A stretch of DNA of 64,000 bases, taken from assembly GCF_002916655.1 (NCBI RefSeq), contig NZ_PPSM01000081.1, positions 1 through 64,000 on the forward strand, read 5' to 3'. The notes under the pieces were generated by a model that was given only the letters and a program-made list of their open reading frames with translations, did not search any database and was not told where the DNA came from. Within the stretch, counting starts at the first letter, position 1; each line of letters opens with the position of its first letter. Shown in pieces: positions 7,965 to 16,276 of this stretch. The DNA comes from Novosphingobium sp. HII-3 (GTDB taxonomy: Bacteria > Pseudomonadota > Alphaproteobacteria > Sphingomonadales > Sphingomonadaceae). The position numbers and the translations under genes are program-made.

Positions 7965-8308
7965 TGGCCGGCATGTCCCGCACTACGGGCGCTGCGATCG
8001 ATGGCGTCGAGGATATCCGGCAGTCCCTGGGCGACATCCTCGGAACGAAGATCGGTACGCGTGTCGGGCGCCGCGATTACGGCTCGCTGGTCCCCGATCT
8101 CATCGACCAGCCCCTGAACGCCGCGAACACCCTGCGCCTTTACGCCGCCAGCGCGCTTGCCGTCTCCCGCTGGGAGAACCGCGTGCGCCTTCGCCGTGTG
8201 TCCCTTGCGCCCGGCGCGCGCGCTGGTGCGGCAACGCTCAACCTCGACGCGGACGTGAAGGGGCTTCCCCCCGCGTCGGCCCGCACCCGCTTCGCTCTGT
8301 CTCTCTAG
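7964..8308 (+). CDS. W: baseplate wedge protein W (gp25-like)
   Basis: 114 residues, matching P2 W (115) and the GPW/gp25 lysozyme-like wedge family. Characteristic segments are GVEDIRQSLGDILGTKIGTRV and RRDYGSLVPDLIDQPLN. It joins the baseplate wedge to gpJ and to the start of the sheath. It is coupled to V by a 4-base overlap and is followed 16 bases later by the sheath gene. J, which follows W in P2, is located 6 kb upstream here. Confidence 0.93.
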   Translation: MAGMSRTTGAAIDGVEDIRQSLGDILGTKIGTRVGRRDYGSLVPDLIDQPLNAANTLRLYAASALAVSRWENRVRLRRVSLAPGARAGAATLNLDADVKGLPPASARTRFALSL

Positions 8309-8324
8309 CCCCAAGGATCCTCCT

Positions 8325-9500
8325 ATGGCCTTCAAGCATGGAATCACCGTCACCGAGATCGTCGAAGGCGCGCGCACGCTGACGGCGGTCTCCACCTCGA
8401 TCATCGGCCTCGTCGCCACGGCCTCCGCTGCCAGCGCCGCCGTCTTCCCGCTGAACCGTCCCGTCCTCATCACCGACATCGAAGCCGCCATCGGCAGTGC
8501 CGGCACCGAGGGCACGCTCGCCAAATCCCTGCGCGCCATTGCCGACCAGACGCGCCCCTTACTGGTCGTGGTGCGGGTGGAAGAAGGCGAGGACGCGGCC
8601 GAAACCGCCAGCAACGTCATCGGCACCACCACGGCCGATGGCATGAAGACCGGCATGCAGGCGTTGCTCGCGGCGCAGGCGCAGCTGGGTGTGAGGCCCA
8701 AGATCCTCGGTACGCCCGGCCTTGAAACCCAGGCGGTCACCACGGCGCTGGCCGTCGTCGCCAAGAAGCTGCGCGGCTTTGCCTATGCCCGTGCGCTTGG
8801 CGACACCGTCACTGCTGCCACCGCATACCGCGCCAACTTCGATCAGCGCGAACTCATGCTGCTGATGCCTGACTTCCTGGCCTGGGACACGGCCACCAAC
8901 GCGGCTGTGCCGAGCTACGCTGCCGCCCATGCCATGGGCCTGCGCGCCCTGATCGATGAGCAGACGGGTCCGCACAAGACCCTCTCCAACGTCACGGTGA
9001 ACGGCGTCCTCGGGCTCACCAAGGACATCCGATGGGATATCGAGGATCAGTCCAGCGAAGCGGGCGTCCTCAACGCGTCCGAAGTCACTGCCCTTGTCCG
9101 CACCGACAGCGGCTATCGCTTCTGGGGCAACCGCACCACGGCCGAGGCGGAAAGCCAGTTCGTTTTCGAAAGCACCACGCGCGTTGCCCAGCTGCTCGCC
9201 GACACCGTCGTCAGCGGCATGCTGTGGGCGATGGACAAGCCGCTGACGCCGAGCCTTGCCAAGGACATCATCGAGACGATCAACGGCCTCTTCCGTCAGC
9301 TGAAGGCCGCCGGTGTGATCCTCGGCGCCAAGGCCTGGTACGATGAGGCGAACAACGACGTCTCAGCCCTGAAGGCGGGCAAGCTGCGGATCGACTACGA
9401 TTACACCGTGCCGCCGCCGCTTGAAGACCTCGGCTTCAACCAGCGCATTACTGACACCTACTTCGCCGACTTCTCGGCCCAGCTGGCGCAGGACGTCTGA
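8325..9500 (+). CDS. FI: contractile tail sheath protein FI
   Basis: 391 residues (P2 FI has 396). The N-terminal MAFKHGITVTEIVEGARTL is the strand that links neighbouring sheath subunits, and GLVATASAA, TLAKSLRAIADQ and FWGNRTTAE are conserved sheath segments. The C-terminus (DFSAQLAQDV) matches the family end. AAGGATCC precedes the ATG. The protein polymerises around the tube and contracts to drive it through the envelope. Confidence 0.96.
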   Translation: MAFKHGITVTEIVEGARTLTAVSTSIIGLVATASAASAAVFPLNRPVLITDIEAAIGSAGTEGTLAKSLRAIADQTRPLLVVVRVEEGEDAAETASNVIGTTTADGMKTGMQALLAAQAQLGVRPKILGTPGLETQAVTTALAVVAKKLRGFAYARALGDTVTAATAYRANFDQRELMLLMPDFLAWDTATNAAVPSYAAAHAMGLRALIDEQTGPHKTLSNVTVNGVLGLTKDIRWDIEDQSSEAGVLNASEVTALVRTDSGYRFWGNRTTAEAESQFVFESTTRVAQLLADTVVSGMLWAMDKPLTPSLAKDIIETINGLFRQLKAAGVILGAKAWYDEANNDVSALKAGKLRIDYDYTVPPPLEDLGFNQRITDTYFADFSAQLAQDV

Positions 9501-9547
9501 ACCCGGCCTCGCCGCCCTTTCTCTTCCCCTAATTTTAGGAGCCCGCC

Positions 9548-10063
9548 ATGGGAATGCCACGCACCCTCAAGGACATGATGATGTTCAACGAAGGCTTCGC
9601 CTACCAGGGCGATGCGAAGACTGTGACCCTGCCCACTCTCACCCGCAAGATGGAGGGCCATCGCGGTGCCGGCATGAGCGGCGAACTGCAGATGGACATG
9701 GGACAGGAGGCTATGGAAGCCTCCTTCGTCTGCGGCGGCCCGATGCGTCAGGTGCTGCGCCAGTGGGGCACGCCGACGGTTGACGGCGTCTACATCCGCT
9801 TCGCCGGCAACTACCAGGCCGATGACAGCGCCGCCATCGATCACATCGAAGTGATCATGCGCGGCCGCTTCAGCGAGATCGAAATGGGCGATCAGGAAAC
9901 GGGGGAGGCGAGCGAGTTCACCACCACCATGGCCGTTGCCTACTACAAGCTCGTCTGGAACGGCCGCACCGAGTTGGAGATCGATCCGCTCAACATGATC
10001 GAAGTCGTGGACGGCATCGATCGCCTGGCCGAGCGCCGCGCCCTCCTCGGCGTCTTCATCTGA
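9548..10063 (+). CDS. FII: major tail tube protein FII
   Basis: 171 residues (P2 FII has 172). Family features include MPRTLKDMMMFNEGFAYQGD, LPTLTRKMEGHRGAGMSGE and a C-terminal YKLVWNGRTELEIDPLNMIEVV. It forms the inner tube through which DNA passes. An AGGAG ribosome site stands 8 bases before the ATG. It is followed by E after 60 bases. Confidence 0.96.
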   Translation: MGMPRTLKDMMMFNEGFAYQGDAKTVTLPTLTRKMEGHRGAGMSGELQMDMGQEAMEASFVCGGPMRQVLRQWGTPTVDGVYIRFAGNYQADDSAAIDHIEVIMRGRFSEIEMGDQETGEASEFTTTMAVAYYKLVWNGRTELEIDPLNMIEVVDGIDRLAERRALLGVFI

Positions 10064-10123
10064 GCCCTTCGCCTCGGCCACGCGCCGGGCCTTCCTTCCT
10101 TTTCCTGATTTTCGGAGACCATC

Positions 10124-10423
10124 ATGTCCGCACCCGCCGAACTTCGCACTGTTGCCCTCGACCAGCCCATCACGCGCGGCGATCAGACGTTCGACACCCT
10201 TCAGCTGCGCCGCCCGAACTCGGGCGAACTTCGCGGCCTCTCCCTTGTCGATCTGGGCCAATTGAAGACGGATGCTCTCATCAAAGTCCTGCCGCGCATC
10301 ACGGTGCCCACCATCACCGAAGTCGAAGCCGCCGGCCTGCACCCGGCCGATCTTCTCGCATGCGGTGCGGAGATCGGAAGTTTTTTGCTGCAGAAGTCGC
10401 AGCGTACGGATGCCCTCGCCTAG
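10124..10423 (+). CDS. E: tail assembly protein E (zero-frame product)
   Basis: 99 residues (P2 E has 91). In P2, E and the frameshifted E+E' act as tape-measure chaperones, like lambda gpG/gpGT. The segment LDQPITRGDQTFDTLQLRRPNSGELRGLSL is the conserved tail-assembly chaperone core. The slippery heptamer T_TTT_TTG lies at 10381-10387 in this reading frame; without slippage translation stops at 10421-10423. The ribosome site TCGGAG precedes the ATG. Confidence 0.93.
   Translation: MSAPAELRTVALDQPITRGDQTFDTLQLRRPNSGELRGLSLVDLGQLKTDALIKVLPRITVPTITEVEAAGLHPADLLACGAEIGSFLLQKSQRTDALA
10381..10387 (+). promoter_or_regulatory. programmed -1 frameshift site in gene E
   Basis: The heptamer T_TTT_TTG lies in the E reading frame (AGT TTT TTG) in the X_XXY_YYZ arrangement and is identical to the P2 E slippery site. 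A -1 slip leads into the open frame from 10387 to 10566, which encodes the E' domain. The fused product would be about 147 residues, close to the 142 of P2 E+E'. Confidence 0.88.
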
Positions 10424-10566
10424 TCGATGACGCGATGGCGGATCTTGCGATCGTCTTCCACTGGTCGCCCGCTGCTATGGACGGGATGTCCCTGTCCGAA
10501 TTGATGGGCTGGCGCGCACAGGCGGCCCGTCGCTCCCAGCCTCCCGATAAACCCGGAAAGAAGTAA
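10387..10566 (+). CDS. E': E' extension (made as E-E' fusion by -1 frameshift)
   Basis: 59 residues in the -1 frame of E. The segment MADLAIVFHWSPAAMDGMSL followed by SELMGWR is the P2 GpE' family signature. Read from the slippery site it opens AAEVAAYGCPRLVDDAMADL. There is no good independent start: the ATG at 10435 lacks a ribosome site. Its stop TAA overlaps the T start (TAATG), so frameshifting ribosomes could reinitiate on the tape measure gene. The domain is expected to bind the tape measure protein during tail assembly. Confidence 0.88.
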   Translation, partial: AAEVAAYGCPRLVDDAMADLAIVFHWSPAAMDGMSLSELMGWRAQAARRSQPPDKPGKK

Positions 10567-13022
10567 TGGCGGACAGGAATCTTCGGCTTCAGGTCATACT
10601 TGAAGGGCTCGACAAGCTCACCGCGCCCTTGAAGTCGATAACCGGCGCGTCGTCCGCCGCGCGCCGGGATCTCGCCCGCACGGCTGAAGAACTCCAGCAC
10701 CTGGACAAACTGCAAAAGCAGATCGGCAGCTACAAGGCCAAGGAGTCCGCTTTCGGAGCAGACACCCGCAAGCTGCAGGAAACGAACGCGCGCATGGCCG
10801 AATTGCGTGCCCAGATCGATGCGACGGAGAAACCCACCAAGAAGCTGGCCAAGGAGTTTGAGCAGGCTGAACGGCAAGCCGCCGCCCTGACCACGCGCCT
10901 GGACAAAGGCGGTGCCGAACTCCAGCAGCTGTCTGCGAAGCTGTCGGCGGCCGGTGTCGATGTCTCCGACCTCGCTCGCCATGAGGACCGTCTGTCGGAG
11001 CGAACGGAGCAGGCAAACCGCGCGCTTCGCCAACAGACCGCGCAGCTGGAGAAGGTCAGCCGGGCAAAGCGCAACTCGGACAAGCTGAACGAGATGAGCA
11101 CCAAGGCGACCGGGATGGGCCTTGGCATGATCGCGGCCGGTGCCGCCACTGGCGCGCCGGTCCTGGGAGCGATCAAACAAGCAGCCACGCTCGAAAGCGC
11201 CATGGCCGATGTGTCCAAGGTCACCAACATGACCCGGCCGCAGATCGAGCGCATGTCGAACGACTTCATCGACATGAGCGAGAAGATCCCGATGGCGGCC
11301 AACGAACTGGCCACCATTGCCGCTGCTGCGGGCGCGGCGGGCGTCGGCATGGACAAGTTCGGCAAGCCCATGACCAACCAGCGCCAGCAGCTGCTCGAGT
11401 TCACCAACGATGCCGCCGAGATGGGCGTTGCCTTCGACATGACCGCCGATCAGGCGGGCGAGACGATGGCGAAATGGCGCACCGCCTTCGAACTGCCGCA
11501 GGCCGGTGTACGCGCCTTAGGCGATGGCGTGAACGCGCTCACCAACCGCTTTGGCGGCAAGGCGGCGAATGTCACCGACATCATCACGCGCATCGGTCCC
11601 TTGGGTAAGGTGGCGGGCCTTGCCGCGCCCGAGATTGCGGCGCTGGGCTCGACGCTCGATTCCATTGGCATCCCCAGCGAGGTTGCGGCTACCGGCATCA
11701 AGAACACGATGCTTGCCCTGACGAAGGGCGCGGCTGCCACGAAGAGCCAGCAAGAAGCGTTCAAGGCGCTCGGGCTTGACGCGACCGACGTTGGCAAGCG
11801 CATGCAGACGGACGCAGCCGGTGCCATCACGGACGTGATGGAGCGCATCGGCAGGCTGGATGCAGACAAGCAGTCGGGCATCATGACCCAGCTGTTCGGC
11901 TCGGAGAGCGTAGCCGCGATTGCGCCAATGCTGACCAATCTCGACGGGTTGAAGCAGCGCCTGAAGTTGGTGGCGGACGAAGGCTCCACCGCCGGCTCCA
12001 TGCATGGCGAGTTCCTCAACCGCATCGCTACCACCGAGGGCGCTGTCGGCCTCGCCACCAACGGGCTTTCCGGCCTGAACATCACGATGGGAAAGGCTCT
12101 GCTTCCGACCGTGGTCAAGGTGGCGGGGTACGTGAAGGACGCGTCCGGCGCGGTGCGGGGATGGGCACAGGAGAACCCCAAGCTGGCAAAGGCCATCATG
12201 ATATTCCTCGGCGTCGGTGCGGGGCTTCTCGTCCTGCTTGGCGGGTTGGCTCTTGCCTTCGCCGCGCTCACGGCGGCCGCTGCCCCGCTCGGCATCTCCC
12301 TCCTGCCGTTGCTCGCAATCGTTGCGGCTATCGCAGCCGTTGCCGCTGCCGCATACCTTATCTACGACAACTGGGGAGCGATCAGTGCCTGGTTCGCGTC
12401 TTTGTGGGAAACCATCAAAGGGTTGTTCTCGGGCGCGCTGGACTACCTCGTTCAGGCGTTCCTGAACTTCACTCCACTTGGCCTGATGACCCAGGCCTTT
12501 GCTCCGATGCTTGGCTACCTGCGCTCGCTGAACTTCGCCGAGATCGGTCGCAACCTCATACAGGGGCTGATCAACGGAATTACCAGCATGCTGGGAAGGC
12601 TGAAGTCCACCGTGTTGAACACGGCAAGCGCTGTCGCGAACTGGTTCGCATCCAAGCTCGGCATCCATTCACCGTCCCGCGTTTTCGCCAGCCTCGGCGG
12701 CTTTGTCATGGCAGGCCTCGACCAGGGCCTTGCCGCGAACACCTCTACGCCACTTTCGCGCATCACAGACCTGTCAGGGCAGATGACGCGGGCGCTTGCG
12801 GTGGGAGCGGGGGCAGGAGCTATAGCCGCAACCGGCATCGCACCCGCCGCAGCGCAAGGGCCCGTGAGCGCTGCCACTTCCCGCATGGCGACAGGCAACA
12901 CCTACCACATCAAGATCGAAGTCAGCGGCGGCGCGGGCGCAACCGACATTTCCGACGAAGTGCGCAAGGCGATCGAGGCGATCGAGCGTGAGCGCGAAGG
13001 CCGAGGCTTCGGCGATACCTGA
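10566..13022 (+). CDS. T: tail tape measure protein T
   Basis: 818 residues (P2 T has 815). Residues 1-190 form a long coiled coil (Glu/Lys/Ala-rich). The TP901/P2 tape-measure domain follows (LESAMADVSKVTNMTRPQIERM, FIDMSEKIPMAANELATIAA). There are hydrophobic membrane-spanning stretches at about residues 543-600 and a C-terminal region with GIHSPSRVFASLGGFV. The protein sets tail length and is ejected into the host envelope during DNA entry. The ATG overlaps the E' stop. Confidence 0.96.
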   Translation: MADRNLRLQVILEGLDKLTAPLKSITGASSAARRDLARTAEELQHLDKLQKQIGSYKAKESAFGADTRKLQETNARMAELRAQIDATEKPTKKLAKEFEQAERQAAALTTRLDKGGAELQQLSAKLSAAGVDVSDLARHEDRLSERTEQANRALRQQTAQLEKVSRAKRNSDKLNEMSTKATGMGLGMIAAGAATGAPVLGAIKQAATLESAMADVSKVTNMTRPQIERMSNDFIDMSEKIPMAANELATIAAAAGAAGVGMDKFGKPMTNQRQQLLEFTNDAAEMGVAFDMTADQAGETMAKWRTAFELPQAGVRALGDGVNALTNRFGGKAANVTDIITRIGPLGKVAGLAAPEIAALGSTLDSIGIPSEVAATGIKNTMLALTKGAAATKSQQEAFKALGLDATDVGKRMQTDAAGAITDVMERIGRLDADKQSGIMTQLFGSESVAAIAPMLTNLDGLKQRLKLVADEGSTAGSMHGEFLNRIATTEGAVGLATNGLSGLNITMGKALLPTVVKVAGYVKDASGAVRGWAQENPKLAKAIMIFLGVGAGLLVLLGGLALAFAALTAAAAPLGISLLPLLAIVAAIAAVAAAAYLIYDNWGAISAWFASLWETIKGLFSGALDYLVQAFLNFTPLGLMTQAFAPMLGYLRSLNFAEIGRNLIQGLINGITSMLGRLKSTVLNTASAVANWFASKLGIHSPSRVFASLGGFVMAGLDQGLAANTSTPLSRITDLSGQMTRALAVGAGAGAIAATGIAPAAAQGPVSAATSRMATGNTYHIKIEVSGGAGATDISDEVRKAIEAIEREREGRGFGDT

Positions 13023-13033
13023 GGATTCCACCG

Positions 13034-13447
13034 ATGCACCTGATGGCCCTTGGCATGTTCCTCTTCGAAATCGGAACGCTGCCGTTCGATGAACTCCAGC
13101 ACAAAACGGACTGGCGCCATGCCCGTGCCCCGCGCATCGGCGCGCGCGATGCCACGCAGTTTGTCGGTCCGGGGGACGAGACGATCAGCCTATCCGGCGC
13201 GGTCTATACCGAGCTTTCGGACGGTATCGTTTCGCTGGCGGATCTGCGCGCCATGGCCGACCAGGGCGAAGCGTGGCCGCTCGTCTCCGGCAATGGCCGG
13301 GTCTACGGCAACTTCGTCATCACCGCGATTGACGAACGCCATGCGTACCTGATGGCCGATGGCTCCCCGCGCCGCATAGACTTTGGTATCGATCTGTTGG
13401 GCGTCGATGATCCAGCCACGGTCACCGATCCGGAAGGCGGCGCATGA
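13034..13447 (+). CDS. U: tail protein U
   Basis: 137 residues (P2 U has 159), P2 gpU family, which caps the tail end near the head. It begins MHLMALGMFLFEIGTLPFDE, the usual gpU start, and has FVGPGDETISLSGAVYTEL. GAGG stands at good spacing before the ATG. The stop overlaps D (ATGA). Confidence 0.93.
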   Translation: MHLMALGMFLFEIGTLPFDELQHKTDWRHARAPRIGARDATQFVGPGDETISLSGAVYTELSDGIVSLADLRAMADQGEAWPLVSGNGRVYGNFVITAIDERHAYLMADGSPRRIDFGIDLLGVDDPATVTDPEGGA

Positions 13448-14454
13448 ACCAGGCGGTCAACAACATCGCGGATTGGCGCGTTACGCTGGACGGCGTGGAC
13501 CTGACGGATCGTATGCGCCCCCGCCTGATCTCCCTCACCGTGTCGGAAAAGCGCGGGGATGAGGCAGACCAGTTGGACATCGTCTTGAGCGATACAGACG
13601 GCATGCTCGCCATTCCGAAGGAGGGCGCTGTCCTGCGCGTCTTCCTTGGCTGGAAGCAAGGGCGGGACGTGACGCCCGGTCTCATCGACAAGGGGAGCTT
13701 CAAGGTCGATGACGTGACGCACAGCGGACCTCCCGATCAGATCACGCTACGCGCCCGCGCCGCAGACTTCACCAGCGAGATCCGCAACCGCCGCTCACAC
13801 AGCTGGAAGAACACGACCCTCGGCGGCGTCCTTAAAGAAGTGGCCGGCCGCAATGGCCTGAGCGCCCGGATCGCTCCGGATCTCGCTGCCATCGCGCTGC
13901 CCTCGATCAGCCAGAGCCGCGAAAGCGACGTTGCCTTCATGCGCCGGCTCGGCCGGGAGAACGATGCGGTTGCCACTATCAAGGACAAGCACCTGATCTT
14001 CGCCCGCAAGGGCGCTGGCAAGACGACATCCGGACAGCCGCTGCCGTCCCTCACGCTCACGCGCCGCGACGGTGATGGTCACTCCTGGCAGCGTCAAAAG
14101 CGGGAGGCTCAGCAGGGCGTTACTGCTCGCTGGCACGACAGGAAGGCCGCCAAGAAGGATAAGGTCACGGACGGTGACGCAAAGGGCGCGAAGCAGCTGC
14201 GCAAGGTCTACGCTGATGAAGCCTCCGCAAAGCGTGCCGTGGCAGCCGAGCGCGCCCGCATGCAGCGCGCGTCAGCCACTCTCGATATCCGTCTTGCCTT
14301 GGGCCGCCCCGATGCCATGCCTGAAGCACGAGTTAAGGTGAGCGGCTTCAAGCCTGAGATCGACGGCGCCACCTGGCTTATCGCAGAGGTTTCACACCGG
14401 CTGGACAAGTCAGGTGGTTTCCGCACCGATGTCAGGATGGAAACAGCGCTGTAG
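13444..14454 (+). CDS. D: late control / tail hub protein D
   Basis: 336 residues (P2 D has 387), phage late control D/GPD family, the hub that connects spike V to the tube. Segments NIADWRVTLDGVDLTDRMRP, ISLTVSEKRGDEADQLDIVL and VAFMRRLGRENDAV are typical. It is the last gene of the V-to-D tail cluster and faces a leftward BRO-type gene across 25 bases. Confidence 0.94.
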   Translation: MNQAVNNIADWRVTLDGVDLTDRMRPRLISLTVSEKRGDEADQLDIVLSDTDGMLAIPKEGAVLRVFLGWKQGRDVTPGLIDKGSFKVDDVTHSGPPDQITLRARAADFTSEIRNRRSHSWKNTTLGGVLKEVAGRNGLSARIAPDLAAIALPSISQSRESDVAFMRRLGRENDAVATIKDKHLIFARKGAGKTTSGQPLPSLTLTRRDGDGHSWQRQKREAQQGVTARWHDRKAAKKDKVTDGDAKGAKQLRKVYADEASAKRAVAAERARMQRASATLDIRLALGRPDAMPEARVKVSGFKPEIDGATWLIAEVSHRLDKSGGFRTDVRMETAL

Positions 14455-14479
14455 GGCCTGCCAATCCTGCGCCGGTTTG

Positions 14480-15184
14480 TTAGTCGCGATCGCTGGCGGG
14501 AGGCAGTGCAAGGGCAGAACTGAGGATGCTGGTACGCTGTGCGGGATCCGCGACCCGATACGCATTGCGCAGCGCTCGCTCGGCGTTGGTCAGGGTTCGT
14601 CTGCCCGTCATCACGTAGAGCACGTCGATTTCGGCATAGAGCAGCATCTCCATGCGCGCGCCCTTTCGGATGCCGCCAAGATCCTCCTCAATCGCACGGG
14701 CAACGGAGTTGCTGAACCCCGGTATCGTGTCAGCCAGCTTGTACCCAGTCTCCGCCTCCCAGCGCTCGCGCTCTTCGCGGAACCGTTGCCCCACCGTGCT
14801 TTCCGTTCCGTCCCAGGGCGATTGATCATCGATCTGCGGCGCAAGCTCGTTCGCGGGTGGCGGATAGCAACCGTGCTGGCGTATCGAAGGAAGGACTTCG
14901 GAAAAAAGCCAGCGCACGAAGCGCTCGACCTCGGGTTTCCGGCTATTGAAGGCCAGTCCGTAGATTCCTGCCTCATTGATTACCAACGTCCGACGACTTC
15001 GGCCGATTGCGTCGGTAATGCCGACGTAATCTTTTTGCCAGTCCCACAACCTGCTGGCGGCGTCACGGGGGTTGGCGATGCCGAACTCGCTGCAAACGTC
15101 GTTCAGCACCCACCACGGCACATGATCTCGCATGATCATGCGGACGTTGGTCTTCTCGAAGTGCAGCGGTATCAGCGCTTTCAT
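14480..15184 (-). CDS. BRO-N domain phage protein (antirepressor-like)
   Basis: 234 residues. Residues 1-115 form a BRO N-terminal DNA-binding domain: MKALIPLHFEKTNVRMIMRD, WWVLNDVCSEFGIANPRDAA, TLVINEAGIYGLAFNSRKPE and RFVRWLFSEVLPSIRQHGCY match the family closely. The C-terminal half is not recognised. In phages such proteins are often antirepressors or anti-immunity factors. An AGAGG site 8 bases before the ATG at 15184 decides the start. It lies last in the leftward gene series downstream of cI, where a lysogeny-expressed role is possible, or it may have its own promoter in the 104-base gap. Confidence 0.82.
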   Translation of the reverse strand: MKALIPLHFEKTNVRMIMRDHVPWWVLNDVCSEFGIANPRDAASRLWDWQKDYVGITDAIGRSRRTLVINEAGIYGLAFNSRKPEVERFVRWLFSEVLPSIRQHGCYPPPANELAPQIDDQSPWDGTESTVGQRFREERERWEAETGYKLADTIPGFSNSVARAIEEDLGGIRKGARMEMLLYAEIDVLYVMTGRRTLTNAERALRNAYRVADPAQRTSILSSALALPPASDRD

Positions 15185-15288
15185 TCGATTACCTCTTCGG
15201 TGCGGTGCCAAACGGCGTTCTTGGTCTACCTAGCTCAGGTCCTACCGCACTCCATCGACCTATCCGCCAAATAAACAGGCTCCCCGTT

Positions 15289-15810
15289 TCAGCATGCCCC
15301 TGCCTGCTTTGCCCCGTAGGTAGCTTCGCTTTCCGTGTACTGGCTTCCCGCGCTGGACGACAACTGGTCGATAAGACCCTTGCAGGAGAAGCCAGACATA
15401 TCGAGATACTGCTTGGCAGATCTGACAGCCTGCTCATTCCAATCGACGTTCAGACTGTCGACGGCCACCGTCGCATCGGCAACCTCGTAACCGTTCCCAG
15501 CATCTGATGACAGTTGATCTATCAGGCCCTCTCGGGAGAAGCCGGTCATGTCGAGATACTGCTTTGCTGACCTTGCGGCGTTACGTTGAGGACCGGTCAG
15601 AGTGTCTGCCGGTTCTTCCGCAGCCACCCCGGATTGGACAGCGTCTGCCTTCTGAGTCGAAGACGCAACTTGGCCTTCTGTTGTCTGGCTATCGCCGCCG
15701 ACAATAGCGCCCAGCACCCCCAGCGCCACGAACCCTCCAATTAGGATGAGGCACCCCATACCCAGCTTCTTGCCCAAGCTCTTCTTCGGTGTTCCTTCAC
15801 TCACTTGCAT
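15289..15810 (-). CDS. membrane-anchored tandem Ltp-repeat protein, candidate superinfection exclusion factor
   Basis: 173 residues. A short basic N-terminus and one membrane helix (about residues 17-38) are followed by an Ala/Gln/Glu-rich linker (40-75). Two near-identical Ltp repeats (PF07553-like helix-turn-helix units) follow at about 78-125 and 128-170, each with SAKQYLDM-x-GFS-xx-GLIDQLSS; DWNEQAV joins them. In Streptococcus phage TP-J34, Ltp is a lipoprotein with two such repeats that blocks DNA entry of incoming phage through their tape measure protein. Here there is no proper lipobox; the anchor looks like an uncleaved helix, which would place the repeats in the periplasm. AGGGGG precedes the ATG. 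The gene follows HIRAN and cI in the same direction. Confidence 0.8.
   Translation of the reverse strand: MQVSEGTPKKSLGKKLGMGCLILIGGFVALGVLGAIVGGDSQTTEGQVASSTQKADAVQSGVAAEEPADTLTGPQRNAARSAKQYLDMTGFSREGLIDQLSSDAGNGYEVADATVAVDSLNVDWNEQAVRSAKQYLDMSGFSCKGLIDQLSSSAGSQYTESEATYGAKQAGAC
15301..15579 (-). repeat. two tandem coding repeats of about 150 bases
   Basis: The two Ltp units are recognisable in DNA as well as protein (shared run TCGAGATACTGCTT in plus-strand orientation, about 150 bases apart). This indicates internal duplication of a roughly 50-codon module within the gene. Confidence 0.75.
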
Positions 15811-15854
15811 CGCCCCCTATTTCAGCGCGCCCCATGCACACCGTGTCCTTGGCC

Positions 15855-16268
15855 TCAATCGTCCGGCCAAATCTCGTCTGGATAGAAATCCGGCTCCACA
15901 TACGGCGCCTCAACGTCTGCCTCTGGCTCTGCCACCATGGCTGGCGAGAGCGTTGGCCGCTCCCCGTCGAAGGCGACCCGTATCCAGGCACCGAACTCAG
16001 CCTTGCGCTGAAACACCGCCTGCACCTCCCGCTCGGCAAGCAAGGCCCCGATCCAGCCTGCGCGCTCTGCGTTCACATAGCCGATCTGGACATCGCGAGC
16101 GGAATAGACCGCAACCGCACGCCGATCGTGCTTGTTCTTCGGCTCAGGAATCAGCGTCACCGGCTCGCCCGCCTGGCAAAGCAGGATCTCGAACTGGCGG
16201 TTCGACCCGTCAGCGTTAAGATAAGGCGCGCCCACGACGGCGAGCGACATGGCAGGAATCGAAGTCAC
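15855..16268 (-). CDS. HIRAN domain protein
   Basis: 137 residues. Residues about 8-75 form a HIRAN domain: VVGAPYLNADGSNRQFEILL, VTLIPEPKNKHDRRAVAVYS and VQIGYVNAERAGWIG fit the P-E-P-x-N-x-x-D-x-x-A-V core of this OB-like fold. HIRAN binds 3' ends of single-stranded DNA in eukaryotic HLTF; stand-alone bacterial copies are of unknown role. The C-terminal tail is acidic. A GTG start at 16268 or an ATG at 16250 are both possible. It begins 8 bases after cI stops, so the two are almost certainly co-transcribed in the lysogen. Confidence 0.8.
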   Translation of the reverse strand: MTSIPAMSLAVVGAPYLNADGSNRQFEILLCQAGEPVTLIPEPKNKHDRRAVAVYSARDVQIGYVNAERAGWIGALLAEREVQAVFQRKAEFGAWIRVAFDGERPTLSPAMVAEPEADVEAPYVEPDFYPDEIWPDD

Positions 16269-16276
16269 CGGCTGCT

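Noticed and set aside
11517..12668. 383-codon minus-strand frame opposite the tape measure gene
   Set aside because: Shadow of gene T, low-complexity translation without recognisable domains.
15301..15579. Tandem repeat considered as a CRISPR-like or minisatellite array
   Set aside because: Only two units of about 150 bases, in frame, matching protein repeats of the Ltp type.
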